From assembly GCF_000183135.1 (NCBI RefSeq), contig NC_014734.1, positions 558,001 through 622,000 on the forward strand: DNA of 64,000 nt. Reading direction: 5' to 3'. The position numbers and the translations under genes are program-made. Under the pieces are notes generated by a model, which worked only from the letters and a program-made list of their open reading frames with translations, did not search any database and had not been told where the DNA came from. Each line of letters begins with the position of its first letter. The first letter of the stretch is position 1. The DNA comes from Paludibacter propionicigenes WB4. GTDB taxonomy: Bacteria > Bacteroidota > Bacteroidia > Bacteroidales > Paludibacteraceae. Positions 51,998 through 59,514 of this stretch are shown here, one piece after another.

Positions 51998-53005
51998 ATG
52001 AAAAATGATATTCTCCTCAAGAATTTCGTAACCCTAAAGCAGGAGATGCCTTATGTGCTGGATTTTTTCACGCATTATGGTGTTTCTTTTCAACCCGGGG
52101 ATTTATCTCTTGCCGGGCAACTGGATAGCCTTCCTGCTGATTTTTTTGAAGATATTGGTATTGGGAAAGCCGAATTGATTCAAAGTTTTGAAGCTTATAT
52201 GCAAAACCGGGAATTGCTGGAAACTCCGGGCAATGCGCAGCGGATTCATTCGATAACCATTATTGGCGGAAAGGATAAGAATGGAACTCCTGAAGATAAG
52301 ACCTTAACCCTGAACGCGGGAAGTATTACCAGCATTGTCGGTCCGACAGGTTCGGGGAAAAGTCGTTTGTTGGCCGATATTGAGTGGTTGGCGCAGGGCG
52401 ATACGCCTACCGGGCGAACGATATTGATAAACAATGAAACGCCCGATTCGGAGCTGCGTTTCTCGTTGGATCATAAATTGGTGGCGCAGCTGTCGCAAAA
52501 CATGAACTTCGTGATGGATGTCACCGTGAGCGAATTTATAACTATGCATGCCGAAAGCAGAATGGTTGGGAATATTGAGTCCGTTGCACAGGAAATTATC
52601 CGGCAAGCCAACTTACTGGCAGGCGAAAGTTTCCTGCCCGAAACACCGCTAACCGCTTTGAGCGGCGGGCAATCGCGCGCATTAATGATAGCCGATACGG
52701 CTTTTCTAAGCACATCGCCTGTGGTATTGATTGACGAAATTGAAAATGCCGGAATCGACCGAAAAAAAGCATTGCAACTGCTGGTAAAAAACGAAAAAAT
52801 CATCCTGATAGCCACACACGATCCTATTCTGGCTCTGATGGCTGAACAGCGACTGGTTATCAAAAACGGAGGAATTCATAAGCTTATTATCACTTCCGAA
52901 AACGAAAAAAACAATCTGTCGGCTTTGGAAGCAATTGATAATAAAATGTTGACACTGCGAAATAAACTTCGCCTTGGTGAAATTATTGAAGATACAAATT
53001 TTTAA
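51998..53005 (+). CDS. ABC-type ATPase with helical N-terminal extension
   Basis: 335 aa from ATG 51998; TTG 51992 is also possible. Residues ~1-75 (FVTLKQEMPYVLDFFTHYGV) resemble DUF1858/ScdA-N-like helical domains. The ATPase follows: Walker A VGPTGSGKS (~111), signature TALSGGQSRALMIADT, Walker B PVVLIDEIENAGID, and the H-loop ATHDP. No membrane partner is adjacent other than the separate FecCD system, which has its own ATPase, so this one may act on the GTPase, TrmO or the cytoplasmic binding-like proteins instead of transport. Confidence 0.75.
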   Translation: MKNDILLKNFVTLKQEMPYVLDFFTHYGVSFQPGDLSLAGQLDSLPADFFEDIGIGKAELIQSFEAYMQNRELLETPGNAQRIHSITIIGGKDKNGTPEDKTLTLNAGSITSIVGPTGSGKSRLLADIEWLAQGDTPTGRTILINNETPDSELRFSLDHKLVAQLSQNMNFVMDVTVSEFITMHAESRMVGNIESVAQEIIRQANLLAGESFLPETPLTALSGGQSRALMIADTAFLSTSPVVLIDEIENAGIDRKKALQLLVKNEKIILIATHDPILALMAEQRLVIKNGGIHKLIITSENEKNNLSALEAIDNKMLTLRNKLRLGEIIEDTNF

Positions 53006-53014
53006 AAACTGATA

Positions 53015-53500
53015 ATGGAAGATATTATTATTAAACCCATTGGCATTATTCACACACCGCACACCGATGTGAAGAATATGCCTATTCAACCCATAGCTGC
53101 CGAAGGCATTCGGGGGTATATAGAATTGCTGCCCGAGTATGCGGCAGGATTAAAAGATATTGAAGGCTTTTCGCATCTCACTTTGCTCTATCGTTTCCAT
53201 AAAATCGATGGGTATAAACTGGTTGTAGTGCCGTTTATGGATACCGAAGAGCGCGGGATTTTTGCCTGTAAGGCTCCCAAACGCCCCAATGCCATTGGGC
53301 TTTCCACCGTGAAACTGATCGGTGTGGAGGGCAATATCATTCACATTGAACAGGTAGATATGCTGGACGGTACGCCGCTTATTGACATTAAACCTTTTTA
53401 TCCGCGCTACGACAACCGATTTGATGTAAAGTTGGGCTGGCTCGAAAAAAACAAGGATCTTCCGTTGGAAGAACTTCGGTCCGACGAACGATTTAAATAG
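53015..53500 (+). CDS. TrmO/TsaA-family protein (tRNA m6t6A37 methyltransferase fold)
   Basis: 161 aa. IKPIGIIHTPHTDVKNMPIQ (SAM-binding start), IEGFSHLTLLYRFHKIDGY, EERGIFACKAPKRPNAIGLS (signature R-G-x-F-A-x-x-x-P-x-R-P-N-x-I-G), and LDGTPLIDIKPFYPRYD. TrmO methylates the threonylcarbamoyl group of t6A37 in tRNA, but many TsaA-fold proteins occur beside metal transport genes with unknown substrate. Here it is 9 nt after the ABC ATPase and 6 nt before the permease, so it is part of that operon. The C-terminal domain of long TrmO is absent. Confidence 0.8.
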   Translation: MEDIIIKPIGIIHTPHTDVKNMPIQPIAAEGIRGYIELLPEYAAGLKDIEGFSHLTLLYRFHKIDGYKLVVVPFMDTEERGIFACKAPKRPNAIGLSTVKLIGVEGNIIHIEQVDMLDGTPLIDIKPFYPRYDNRFDVKLGWLEKNKDLPLEELRSDERFK

Positions 53501-53506
53501 ACCCGC

Positions 53507-54538
53507 ATGAACCCAACAGCTAAGCTACAAAGCAGGGAAGGAGGGAGGCTAACACTTATTTTTGTCGGGCTCGGTGTGTTGCTCGTTGTTTCGGTGTTGC
53601 TGTCGGCATGCCTGGGGCGCTATCCGCTTTCGGTTTCCGATTTGCTCACGTACCTGTTTACCGGACACAGTGTCGATTCTTCTTTGCCCACCGTGCTGCT
53701 CAATGTGCGTTTGCCCCGCATTATCGGTGCGCTGATAGTGGGAGCGGTGCTTGCCATTGCCGGTACGGCCTATCAGGGACTTTTTCGGAATCCTATGGTC
53801 AGTCCCGATATACTGGGCGTCAGTTCCGGTGCCGGATTTGGTGCTTCGCTTGCCATCACCCTGTCGTTGCCGCTTATCGGTGTGCAACTTATGGCTTTCT
53901 TTTTCGGGTTGCTGGCAGTGTTGCTGGCGCTTTTGGTAAGCCGGGTTATCGGTAAGAATCATGATAAAATCCTGATGCTGGTACTCTCGGGCATGGTCAC
54001 CGGAGCCATTTTCAACGCGTTGATTTCGCTGATGAAATACATTGCCGACAGCGATTCTAAACTGCCCGACATCACCTTCTGGCTTATGGGTAGCCTGGCC
54101 GGCATTAGTTTCGACGAAATTAAAGTGGTGCTTCCGCTGGTGGTTGCAGGCATTATTCCCATGTTGCTGCTCGGCTGGAAACTCAATGTGCTTTCGTTTG
54201 GCGACGAGGAAGCCAAGGCGCTGGGCGTAAATACCGGGCGGCTTCGCATTATAGTTATTTGTTGTGCTTCGCTGATTACGGCTTCGGTGGTTTGCATTGC
54301 CGGACTTATCGGGTGGATAGGATTGATTGTGCCGCATTTTGCCCGTTTTCTGGTAGGCCCCAATCATAAATACCTGCTTCCGGCTTCGTGTTTGTCCGGC
54401 AGTATTTTTATGCTGTTGGTAGACGATGTGGCACGGTCGGCCACTACGCTCGAAATTCCGCTCGGCATTCTTATTTCGCTTATCGGAGCGCCTTTGTTTC
54501 TGGTATTTTTGTCCAGATCAACTAAGAAGTCGTGGTAG
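53507..54538 (+). CDS. FecCD-family iron-complex ABC permease
   Basis: 343 aa, about ten membrane helices. Typical motifs: RLPRIIGALIVGAVLAIAGT, YQGLFRNPMVSPDILGVSSG, GAGFGASLAI, ALGVNTGRLRI, and CIAGLIGWIGLIVPHFARFL with VGPNHKYLLPAS (ATPase contact). It works as a homodimer with the ATPase at 54661 to import iron chelates, heme, cobalamin or related complexes. Notably more GC-rich at third positions than upstream accessory genes. Confidence 0.93.
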   Translation: MNPTAKLQSREGGRLTLIFVGLGVLLVVSVLLSACLGRYPLSVSDLLTYLFTGHSVDSSLPTVLLNVRLPRIIGALIVGAVLAIAGTAYQGLFRNPMVSPDILGVSSGAGFGASLAITLSLPLIGVQLMAFFFGLLAVLLALLVSRVIGKNHDKILMLVLSGMVTGAIFNALISLMKYIADSDSKLPDITFWLMGSLAGISFDEIKVVLPLVVAGIIPMLLLGWKLNVLSFGDEEAKALGVNTGRLRIIVICCASLITASVVCIAGLIGWIGLIVPHFARFLVGPNHKYLLPASCLSGSIFMLLVDDVARSATTLEIPLGILISLIGAPLFLVFLSRSTKKSW

Positions 54539-54540
54539 CC

Positions 54541-54615
54541 TTATAGTTACAAGTTACGAGTTACAAGTTACAAGTTACAAGTTGTGAGTTACAGGTTATA
54601 AGTTATGGGTTGTGA
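54541..54615. repeat. short-period tandem repeat (AAGTTAC units)
   Basis: Nine or so degenerate 7-nt units of the type AGTTAC(A/G) between the permease and its ATPase gene. Low-complexity; no coding potential. Confidence 0.65.
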
Positions 54616-54660
54616 GTACGACATTTCTTTCAAATAAAATTTCAATAAATATTACATAGT

Positions 54661-55428
54661 ATGAAGCTCGAAATACAAAACGGAAAGTTCGGATATGGAG
54701 GTAATGCGGTGCTGCAGGATGTGAATTTTGAACTGAACACGGGCGAAATAGTGTGTCTGCTGGGTAAAAACGGTGCTGGCAAAACCACCTTGTTTAAATC
54801 CATGTTGGGCGTTCTTAAACCTCTTTCGGGCTCCATACTGTTGAACGGAAAACCCATTGAACACTGGAATCGTCAACAGTTTGCGCGCCTGGTTGGTTAC
54901 ATTCCGCAAGCACGTTCGCTTCCTTTTCCATTCACGGTGATGGATGTGGTGCTGTTTGGGCGCACTGCTCACCTGTCTGCTTTCGGGTCGCCCGGTAAGC
55001 GCGACCGCATACTGGCCGGGGAGTGTATGGACTTGCTCAATATCACACACCTTCAGCACCGCACCTTTACGCACCTGAGCGGTGGCGAGCAACAGTTGGT
55101 GATTATAGCCCGTGCATTGGCTCAGCAACCCGCTTTCCTCATTATGGACGAGCCCACTTCCAGTCTGGATTTCGGAAACCAAATCAACATTATCCGGCAG
55201 GTAAATGCGCTGAAAAATAACGCACTGGGCATTATGATGGCTACACACTCGCCCGACCATGCTTTTATGTGCAATGCCAATGTGGCCGTTGTACATCAGG
55301 GCACGTTACGCAAAGCGGGGCATGCCAACGATATTATTTCGGAACAGGTACTGAAAGAAATTTACGGAGTGGATGTAAAAGTACGTCCGTTGGACGATAC
55401 ACGGCTGGTTTGTGTGCCGGAGGTGTAA
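54661..55428 (+). CDS. iron-complex ABC transporter ATPase (FecE/BtuD type)
   Basis: 255 aa. Walker A LLGKNGAGKTTLFKSML (~36-52), Q-loop YIPQARSLPFPF, signature LSGGEQQLVIIARAL, Walker B FLIMDEPTSSLDFGN, H-loop ATHSPDHAF. Partner of the FecCD permease upstream. The C-terminal ~40 residues (VLKEIYGVDVKVRPLDDTRL) match the usual regulatory tail of this group. Confidence 0.94.
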   Translation: MKLEIQNGKFGYGGNAVLQDVNFELNTGEIVCLLGKNGAGKTTLFKSMLGVLKPLSGSILLNGKPIEHWNRQQFARLVGYIPQARSLPFPFTVMDVVLFGRTAHLSAFGSPGKRDRILAGECMDLLNITHLQHRTFTHLSGGEQQLVIIARALAQQPAFLIMDEPTSSLDFGNQINIIRQVNALKNNALGIMMATHSPDHAFMCNANVAVVHQGTLRKAGHANDIISEQVLKEIYGVDVKVRPLDDTRLVCVPEV

Positions 55429-55434
55429 CTGTAA

Positions 55435-55470
55435 AATCGGCTGAACAACACTGTGGTTATTCAGCCGATT
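55435..55470. terminator. hairpin between convergent genes
   Basis: AATCGGCTGAA (55435-55445) pairs with TTCAGCCGATT (55460-55470), 11 perfect bp; on the minus strand it is followed by TTTTAC. Positioned between the end of the ATPase gene and the minus-strand gene at 55482. Confidence 0.7.
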
Positions 55471-55481
55471 CCGTTGGCGTG

Positions 55482-56243
55482 TTATGAAACTGATATCGGT
55501 TTTTCGGAATGTACCTCTTTCCCTTCAAGCCTGCGGGTAGTGCGCGCTTTCAGCTCGGTTTTATAGTGTGAAATTATGTCGTTCATTTCATTGGCCGGAG
55601 TCTGGTAGTCTAACCCTTCGTACTCCAAACTGCAAAATTCAAAGGCATTGAAAAAATCATTCAATACATCATCTGTTTCGCTGCGTATAGCGCGGGTATC
55701 AACTGTTTGAATCGACGAATCTTCTTGTGTGCGTTGTAGAAACAAACTAGCAAACTGCGTATTTACCGTTCGCAGCTGGTCGAACAAAATGCGGCAGTAT
55801 AATACCGATGCAGCTTCCTGCACAGCCTGACTATTATCATAGTCGGCAATCAAATCATTAAACCGTTTTGTGTTGTCGTTGTAGTTGGTGGTACCAATGT
55901 CGCGACCATGTTTGTTGATAAATCTTGTAAGCACATCCACATGTTGCGATACGCCCTGCATACTTAATCTGCCAAAAGTTTTAGCTTGTTCCGTGATGCC
56001 TAAAATCAATGTCCGGCGCTCGTTGTTCAGGTCGGAGAGTTGATTACTGATAGCACTACTAAGGTCATACGCTTTGATTTTAGCAATCTCGGGCAACGTG
56101 CCCTGTAGGCGGTCGAAAGCTTTTCTCAGATGCAATGCCTCTGCATTATACTTAAGAAAAATAGCCACAAGTTGGCTCACAAACATGCAATACTCATTGT
56201 TCCATAGATGACTTAATTGCAAACGGATAATTTTTACTTTCAT
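55482..56243 (-). CDS. DUF6261-like helical protein
   Basis: 253 aa, all-helical. Features such as LSHLWNNEYCMFVSQLVAIF at the start, the central KHGRDIGTTNYNDNTKRFND, and an acidic C-terminal FEFCSLEYEGLDYQTPANEM recall the DUF6261 family seen in many paralogous copies in Bacteroidales. Function unknown; cytoplasmic. Assignment is from memory of the family pattern. Confidence 0.65.
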   Translation of the reverse strand: MKVKIIRLQLSHLWNNEYCMFVSQLVAIFLKYNAEALHLRKAFDRLQGTLPEIAKIKAYDLSSAISNQLSDLNNERRTLILGITEQAKTFGRLSMQGVSQHVDVLTRFINKHGRDIGTTNYNDNTKRFNDLIADYDNSQAVQEAASVLYCRILFDQLRTVNTQFASLFLQRTQEDSSIQTVDTRAIRSETDDVLNDFFNAFEFCSLEYEGLDYQTPANEMNDIISHYKTELKARTTRRLEGKEVHSEKPISVS

Positions 56244-56286
56244 GGAAAATTGTAGTTTATTTGTTAGTATTAGTAAATTATTAACG

Positions 56287-56294
56287 CAAATATA
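56287..56294 (-). promoter_or_regulatory. -7 element of the DUF6261-like gene
   Basis: TATATTTG on the minus strand fits TAnnTTTG, 44 nt before the start codon. Confidence 0.5.
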
Positions 56295-56448
56295 AATACA
56301 ATTTCTGAAATGGTTAATATAAAAATAAAAATATTTTTAGTGAAATGACAAAAATTTTCACTTGAATTATCCTCATTTTCACACAACCCCGATTAACAAA
56401 GCGTTTGCGTTAATTGAGCATAATAGAAATTTTTTTTCGGTGGGTTGT

Positions 56449-56669
56449 CATCGCTCCGGGCGATGAGGTACTTTTTCTGCCCGCGAGCTTGCGGCGCGAG
56501 CGATGGGCAGAAGTTTAAGAGAATGACGCTTTCGGCACGAGCGATTGCTCCAACCGCTTAACATTGGTGCTTTCGGCGCTGGCGGTTGGGCAAAATTAAA
56601 AAGATTCGACCCATCGCTTGGAGCGATAAGTCGAATCTTAAAAAATGGTGCCATCGCTCGGAGCGATGG
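56449..56669. repeat. cluster of five GC-rich palindromes (REP-like)
   Basis: Within the ~500-base gene-free region 56244-56740: CATCGC/GCGATG (56449-56465), CTGCCC/GGGCAG (56477-56510), CCAACCGC/GCGGTTGG (56550-56589), AAGATTCGAC/GTCGAATCTT (56601-56639) enclosing ATCGCT/AGCGAT, and CCATCGCT/AGCGATGG (56651-56669). The core ATCGCTnGGAGCGAT recurs. GC content is clearly above the surrounding AT-rich DNA. Confidence 0.75.
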
Positions 56670-56740
56670 GGGGTGTATCCGTGTTAAATGTAAGAGTCTT
56701 GTAAAAAGAAAGTGTTCTCTATAATTTATAATTCAAAGAT

Positions 56741-57319
56741 TTAAACTTGAATCAGAAATTCATTTTTAATCGTTATTGCATTTGTTCCTTTAATAATTAT
56801 GTTTTCCTCTCTTTTGAGTTTTTGTAATTCAGATGGCATTAATATGAAACTTTCAAAAGGAGGTTTGTTTAATAATGGTAGAGATGCTATTAGGTAGCAA
56901 GGTTGCTGATCGGCAATTATACCTTTCTCTTTAAAATATGCCATTGTCGCAAATAATTGGCTTTTGGCTTTATTGAGATTTCTTTGTTTCTTTGGCTGTT
57001 GACAATACTTTAATTCAAGGAACAAAAGCCATGGCTTATTTACAACTGGAACATTGGGAAAACTTACACACTCGCATTGTGTCAAAGGCTTACCATCTGT
57101 ATCCTGAAAAGAATTATTATCGAATTTAACAGAGCATGTTTGAATTGGCGTTGGATTTCTAATTTCAAAACTGTCAATGTCAGTCGGTTTTGTTGTGTGA
57201 ATCTCAACTTCTCGTTGATTCTCTATTTGTGAAGTATAATCTGCAATAAATAAATTACAGGCATGCTCTTCTACTTGAAAATGTGGGTACGCAGCTAAAA
57301 CCTTACTTTTCATCTCCAT
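56741..57319 (-). CDS. partner of AAA ATPase, possible PD-(D/E)xK-like nuclease
   Basis: 192 aa. Its start overlaps the end of the AAA gene by 17 nt, indicating coupling. Not a family I recognise. The strand LLFLELKYCQQPKKQ (Glu102-x-Lys104) after an acidic/beta region (SVKFDNNS, Asp67) resembles the E-x-K half of a PD-(D/E)xK nuclease site; the helix that follows (NLNKAKSQLFATMAYF) fits that fold. Seven Cys residues are present. It may be the effector of a two-gene ATPase-nuclease module. Inference from motif and context only. Confidence 0.5.
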   Translation of the reverse strand: MEMKSKVLAAYPHFQVEEHACNLFIADYTSQIENQREVEIHTTKPTDIDSFEIRNPTPIQTCSVKFDNNSFQDTDGKPLTQCECVSFPNVPVVNKPWLLFLELKYCQQPKKQRNLNKAKSQLFATMAYFKEKGIIADQQPCYLIASLPLLNKPPFESFILMPSELQKLKREENIIIKGTNAITIKNEFLIQV

Positions 57320-58589
57320 AATAATTTAGCATGGTGTAAAAATCATCCATTACTTTCCTCATTGAAGTATCAAAGTAATTATCTCCGATTAAACCATCTT
57401 CATTTTGTATATTATTGATCTTTCCATCTTCAATTTCCCAAATCGATACTAATTTGGGGTCTATCCATGCTGGTTTACATTTTAATCCGGCTTGTTCAAT
57501 CTCAGGTATTTTGTCTTTTACCAAAAATCCCATCATGGAATTATTAAGAGCATATAGTATATAAGGACTATGGGTAGTTAGTGTTAATCGATGATCTCTT
57601 GCTTTATCTTTACTTTTTTCTAGTAAATAATAAACTAAATCACGTTGAGCTTCAGGGAAAAGGTTCTGTTCTGGTTCTTCAATAATGAATTGAGTATTGT
57701 GGATATTAAATAAATTGTTCGTTTTCTCGAGGTAATCACTAATCAGCGTGACAGCTTTTTTGTCTTGCGATTTCAGTAGTTCTGTAATCTCTTCATATTT
57801 ATTGACAATCTCTTCATTTATTTCAGTTACTTTTTTTCCGATGAAAGGTTCAATAACTCTTTCGATACTAAGAGTATTTACTATTTTTTTCTTTTTTTCT
57901 TTTTCTTCGAAAGAAAGATTTTGCTCATTATTATACACCCAATTAGTCAGGTATTCAATCATTACAGTCATTGGGATGATAGATTGCAAACCACTTGATG
58001 CATTTGATAGTAAGATGTCATATTTGTTTACACCATCTGACACTTCTATATGATTTTCTTTAGCTTCTTCATTGAAATAGTAATCTACTCCCAATTGTAA
58101 AATTGAGATACTGTTTTCTTTTGAATATACTTTTCTTGCATCAAACCAATCGAATAAGAAGCTACGAATATTATTATTGGGCATTTCTACCTTTTCCATT
58201 TCCGGCATAATCACTATATTCCGTTCAGCAGGAATATAGGCAATTTTACTTCGTTTGTAGGCATACTTGTCTGTCCAGTCAATATTAAAAACTTGATTAG
58301 AGTAATTTATTTTAATAACATCGCTATGATAAATTATTTCAGAGTTATCTTTAAAATATCCTTTAAGTTTATGGAAAATTTCAAGTTTATCTTTAAAATA
58401 TCCTTCTGCCTTATAAGCGTTTAAAGATTGATTTACAGCAACATCTTTTTCAACCCATGTGCAGTAGCTAATTATTTTTGCAATAGTACTTTTTCCACTG
58501 CTCTGTGGTCCCATAATTACATTGATTTTATTTAAATCAATAGTAATATCTTCAATCGGACCAATATTACGTATTATTATTTTATTCAT
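57303..58589 (-). CDS. AAA (ABC/SMC-like, AAA_15/AAA_21) ATPase
   Basis: 428 aa. Walker A MGPQSSGKST (~26-35), a long helical insertion (residues ~50-300), the AAA_15-type signature NASSGLQSIIPM (~196-207), Walker B TQFIIEEPEQNLFPEAQRDL (~302-321) and the His switch TTHSP. This class (OLD/RecF-like ATPases without TOPRIM) is common in antiphage modules paired with a small effector; here the partner gene overlaps downstream. AT-rich. A role in defence is plausible but unproven. Confidence 0.75.
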   Translation of the reverse strand: MNKIIIRNIGPIEDITIDLNKINVIMGPQSSGKSTIAKIISYCTWVEKDVAVNQSLNAYKAEGYFKDKLEIFHKLKGYFKDNSEIIYHSDVIKINYSNQVFNIDWTDKYAYKRSKIAYIPAERNIVIMPEMEKVEMPNNNIRSFLFDWFDARKVYSKENSISILQLGVDYYFNEEAKENHIEVSDGVNKYDILLSNASSGLQSIIPMTVMIEYLTNWVYNNEQNLSFEEKEKKKKIVNTLSIERVIEPFIGKKVTEINEEIVNKYEEITELLKSQDKKAVTLISDYLEKTNNLFNIHNTQFIIEEPEQNLFPEAQRDLVYYLLEKSKDKARDHRLTLTTHSPYILYALNNSMMGFLVKDKIPEIEQAGLKCKPAWIDPKLVSIWEIEDGKINNIQNEDGLIGDNYFDTSMRKVMDDFYTMLNYYGDEK

Positions 58590-58623
58590 AATGAGGGTTA
58601 TTCTATTCTTTATTAAGATAGAA

Positions 58624-58631
58624 CAAAAATA
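58624..58631 (-). promoter_or_regulatory. -7 element of the AAA ATPase operon
   Basis: TATTTTTG on the minus strand fits TAnnTTTG, 35 nt before the start codon. Confidence 0.5.
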
Positions 58632-58748
58632 GTCTATTTTATCTATTCATACAAATACGGAATCACTAAAATCAATATCTTATCCAGTAGTAGATAATAC
58701 ATTTTTTTTGCAGAGAATTATTGTTTTCTAATTCTTACAATAAATGTA

Positions 58749-59435
58749 TTGTCAAGCATAGAAACAAAGAAGATAGTTAACCTAATAATTGCTCGTTGGC
58801 AGTCGTGGGATTATAGCAGTGAAGGTCTGTATTTTATTACTATCAATACAGCATATCGTGAATGTTTGTTCGGTAGTATCGTTGATAAAGAAATGTATTT
58901 ATCGACGTACGGGCAAATAGTGGAGGAGGAGTGGAACAAATCATTTGAAATCCGGTCGGAATTATTTTGTGATGCATTCGTCATTATGCCCAATCATATC
59001 CATGCGATATTACGTATCGAACACCCAACCGTTATTGTAGAGCCGCACGGTCGTGCGGCTTTACGTGATACCGATGCCGATACGCACGCGTCTGATGACA
59101 ACAGTGGTAATTCGTATTATAAGACGCACAACCGTGCGGCTCTACGGGGTGATATCGATGCTAATATCGATACGCACAGCCGTGCGTATATACAGAAAAC
59201 GGGTAATAATGGCGTTGCATTTCGTGAACCGAAATCGATATCATCATTTGTTGGTGGTTTTAAATCGATAGTTACGGCACGCATAAATACATTGCGACAA
59301 ACTAAAGGACAGAAGGTTTGGCAAACCCGGTTTCACGATCATGTTATCCGCGATTACGAAGAATGTCGGCGGATAGGTGCTTATATCGATATGAACATTG
59401 CAAACTGGAATGACGACAGGTATTATGTGCAATGA
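58749..59435 (+). CDS. REP-associated tyrosine transposase (RAYT, Y1/IS200-like)
   Basis: 228 aa from TTG 58749; no in-frame ATG lies before the domain. HUH motif in VIMPNHIHAILRI (His83, His85), preceded by YFITINTAYRECLFG and followed at the C-terminus by FHDHVIRDYEECRRIGAYID, which contains the catalytic Tyr helix. The typical RAYT core is interrupted between residues ~97 and 158 by a low-complexity stretch with GRAALRD, NRAALRG and SRAYIQ, encoded by palindromic REP units. The gene sits alone between two minus-strand genes. Confidence 0.88.
   Translation: MSSIETKKIVNLIIARWQSWDYSSEGLYFITINTAYRECLFGSIVDKEMYLSTYGQIVEEEWNKSFEIRSELFCDAFVIMPNHIHAILRIEHPTVIVEPHGRAALRDTDADTHASDDNSGNSYYKTHNRAALRGDIDANIDTHSRAYIQKTGNNGVAFREPKSISSFVGGFKSIVTARINTLRQTKGQKVWQTRFHDHVIRDYEECRRIGAYIDMNIANWNDDRYYVQ
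59041..59188. repeat. three REP-like palindromes inside the RAYT gene
   Basis: AGCCGCACG/CGTGCGGCT (59041-59060), CGCAC/GTGCG (59125-59138) and TACGCAC/GTGCGTA (59171-59188). All share the CGCAC...GTGCG core and keep the reading frame open. Confidence 0.8.
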
Positions 59436-59448
59436 ATATCTAATTTGA

Positions 59449-59490
59449 CAGTGTTTTCACTGTTATCCTGCATTGACAGTAAAAACACTG
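59449..59490. terminator. 14-bp hairpin between convergent genes
   Basis: CAGTGTTTT-C-ACTGT (59449-59463) pairs with ACAGT-A-AAAACACTG (59476-59490). It separates the RAYT gene from the minus-strand sensor gene ending at 59515. No long T-run. Confidence 0.6.
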
Positions 59491-59514
59491 CGAATGGATT
59501 CTTTACGCTGTTTG

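Noticed and set aside
53549-54367. 272-aa antisense gene opposite the FecCD permease
   Set aside because: It is a composition shadow rich in His/Gln/Arg with no recognisable domain, while the opposite strand encodes a clear permease.
54652-55296. 214-aa antisense gene opposite the FecE-type ATPase
   Set aside because: Shadow frame; all ABC ATPase motifs are on the plus strand.
38412-55428. Canonical hmu heme operon
   Set aside because: Only a weak HmuY-like lipoprotein is present; no HmuS/CobN-like gene and the gene order differs.
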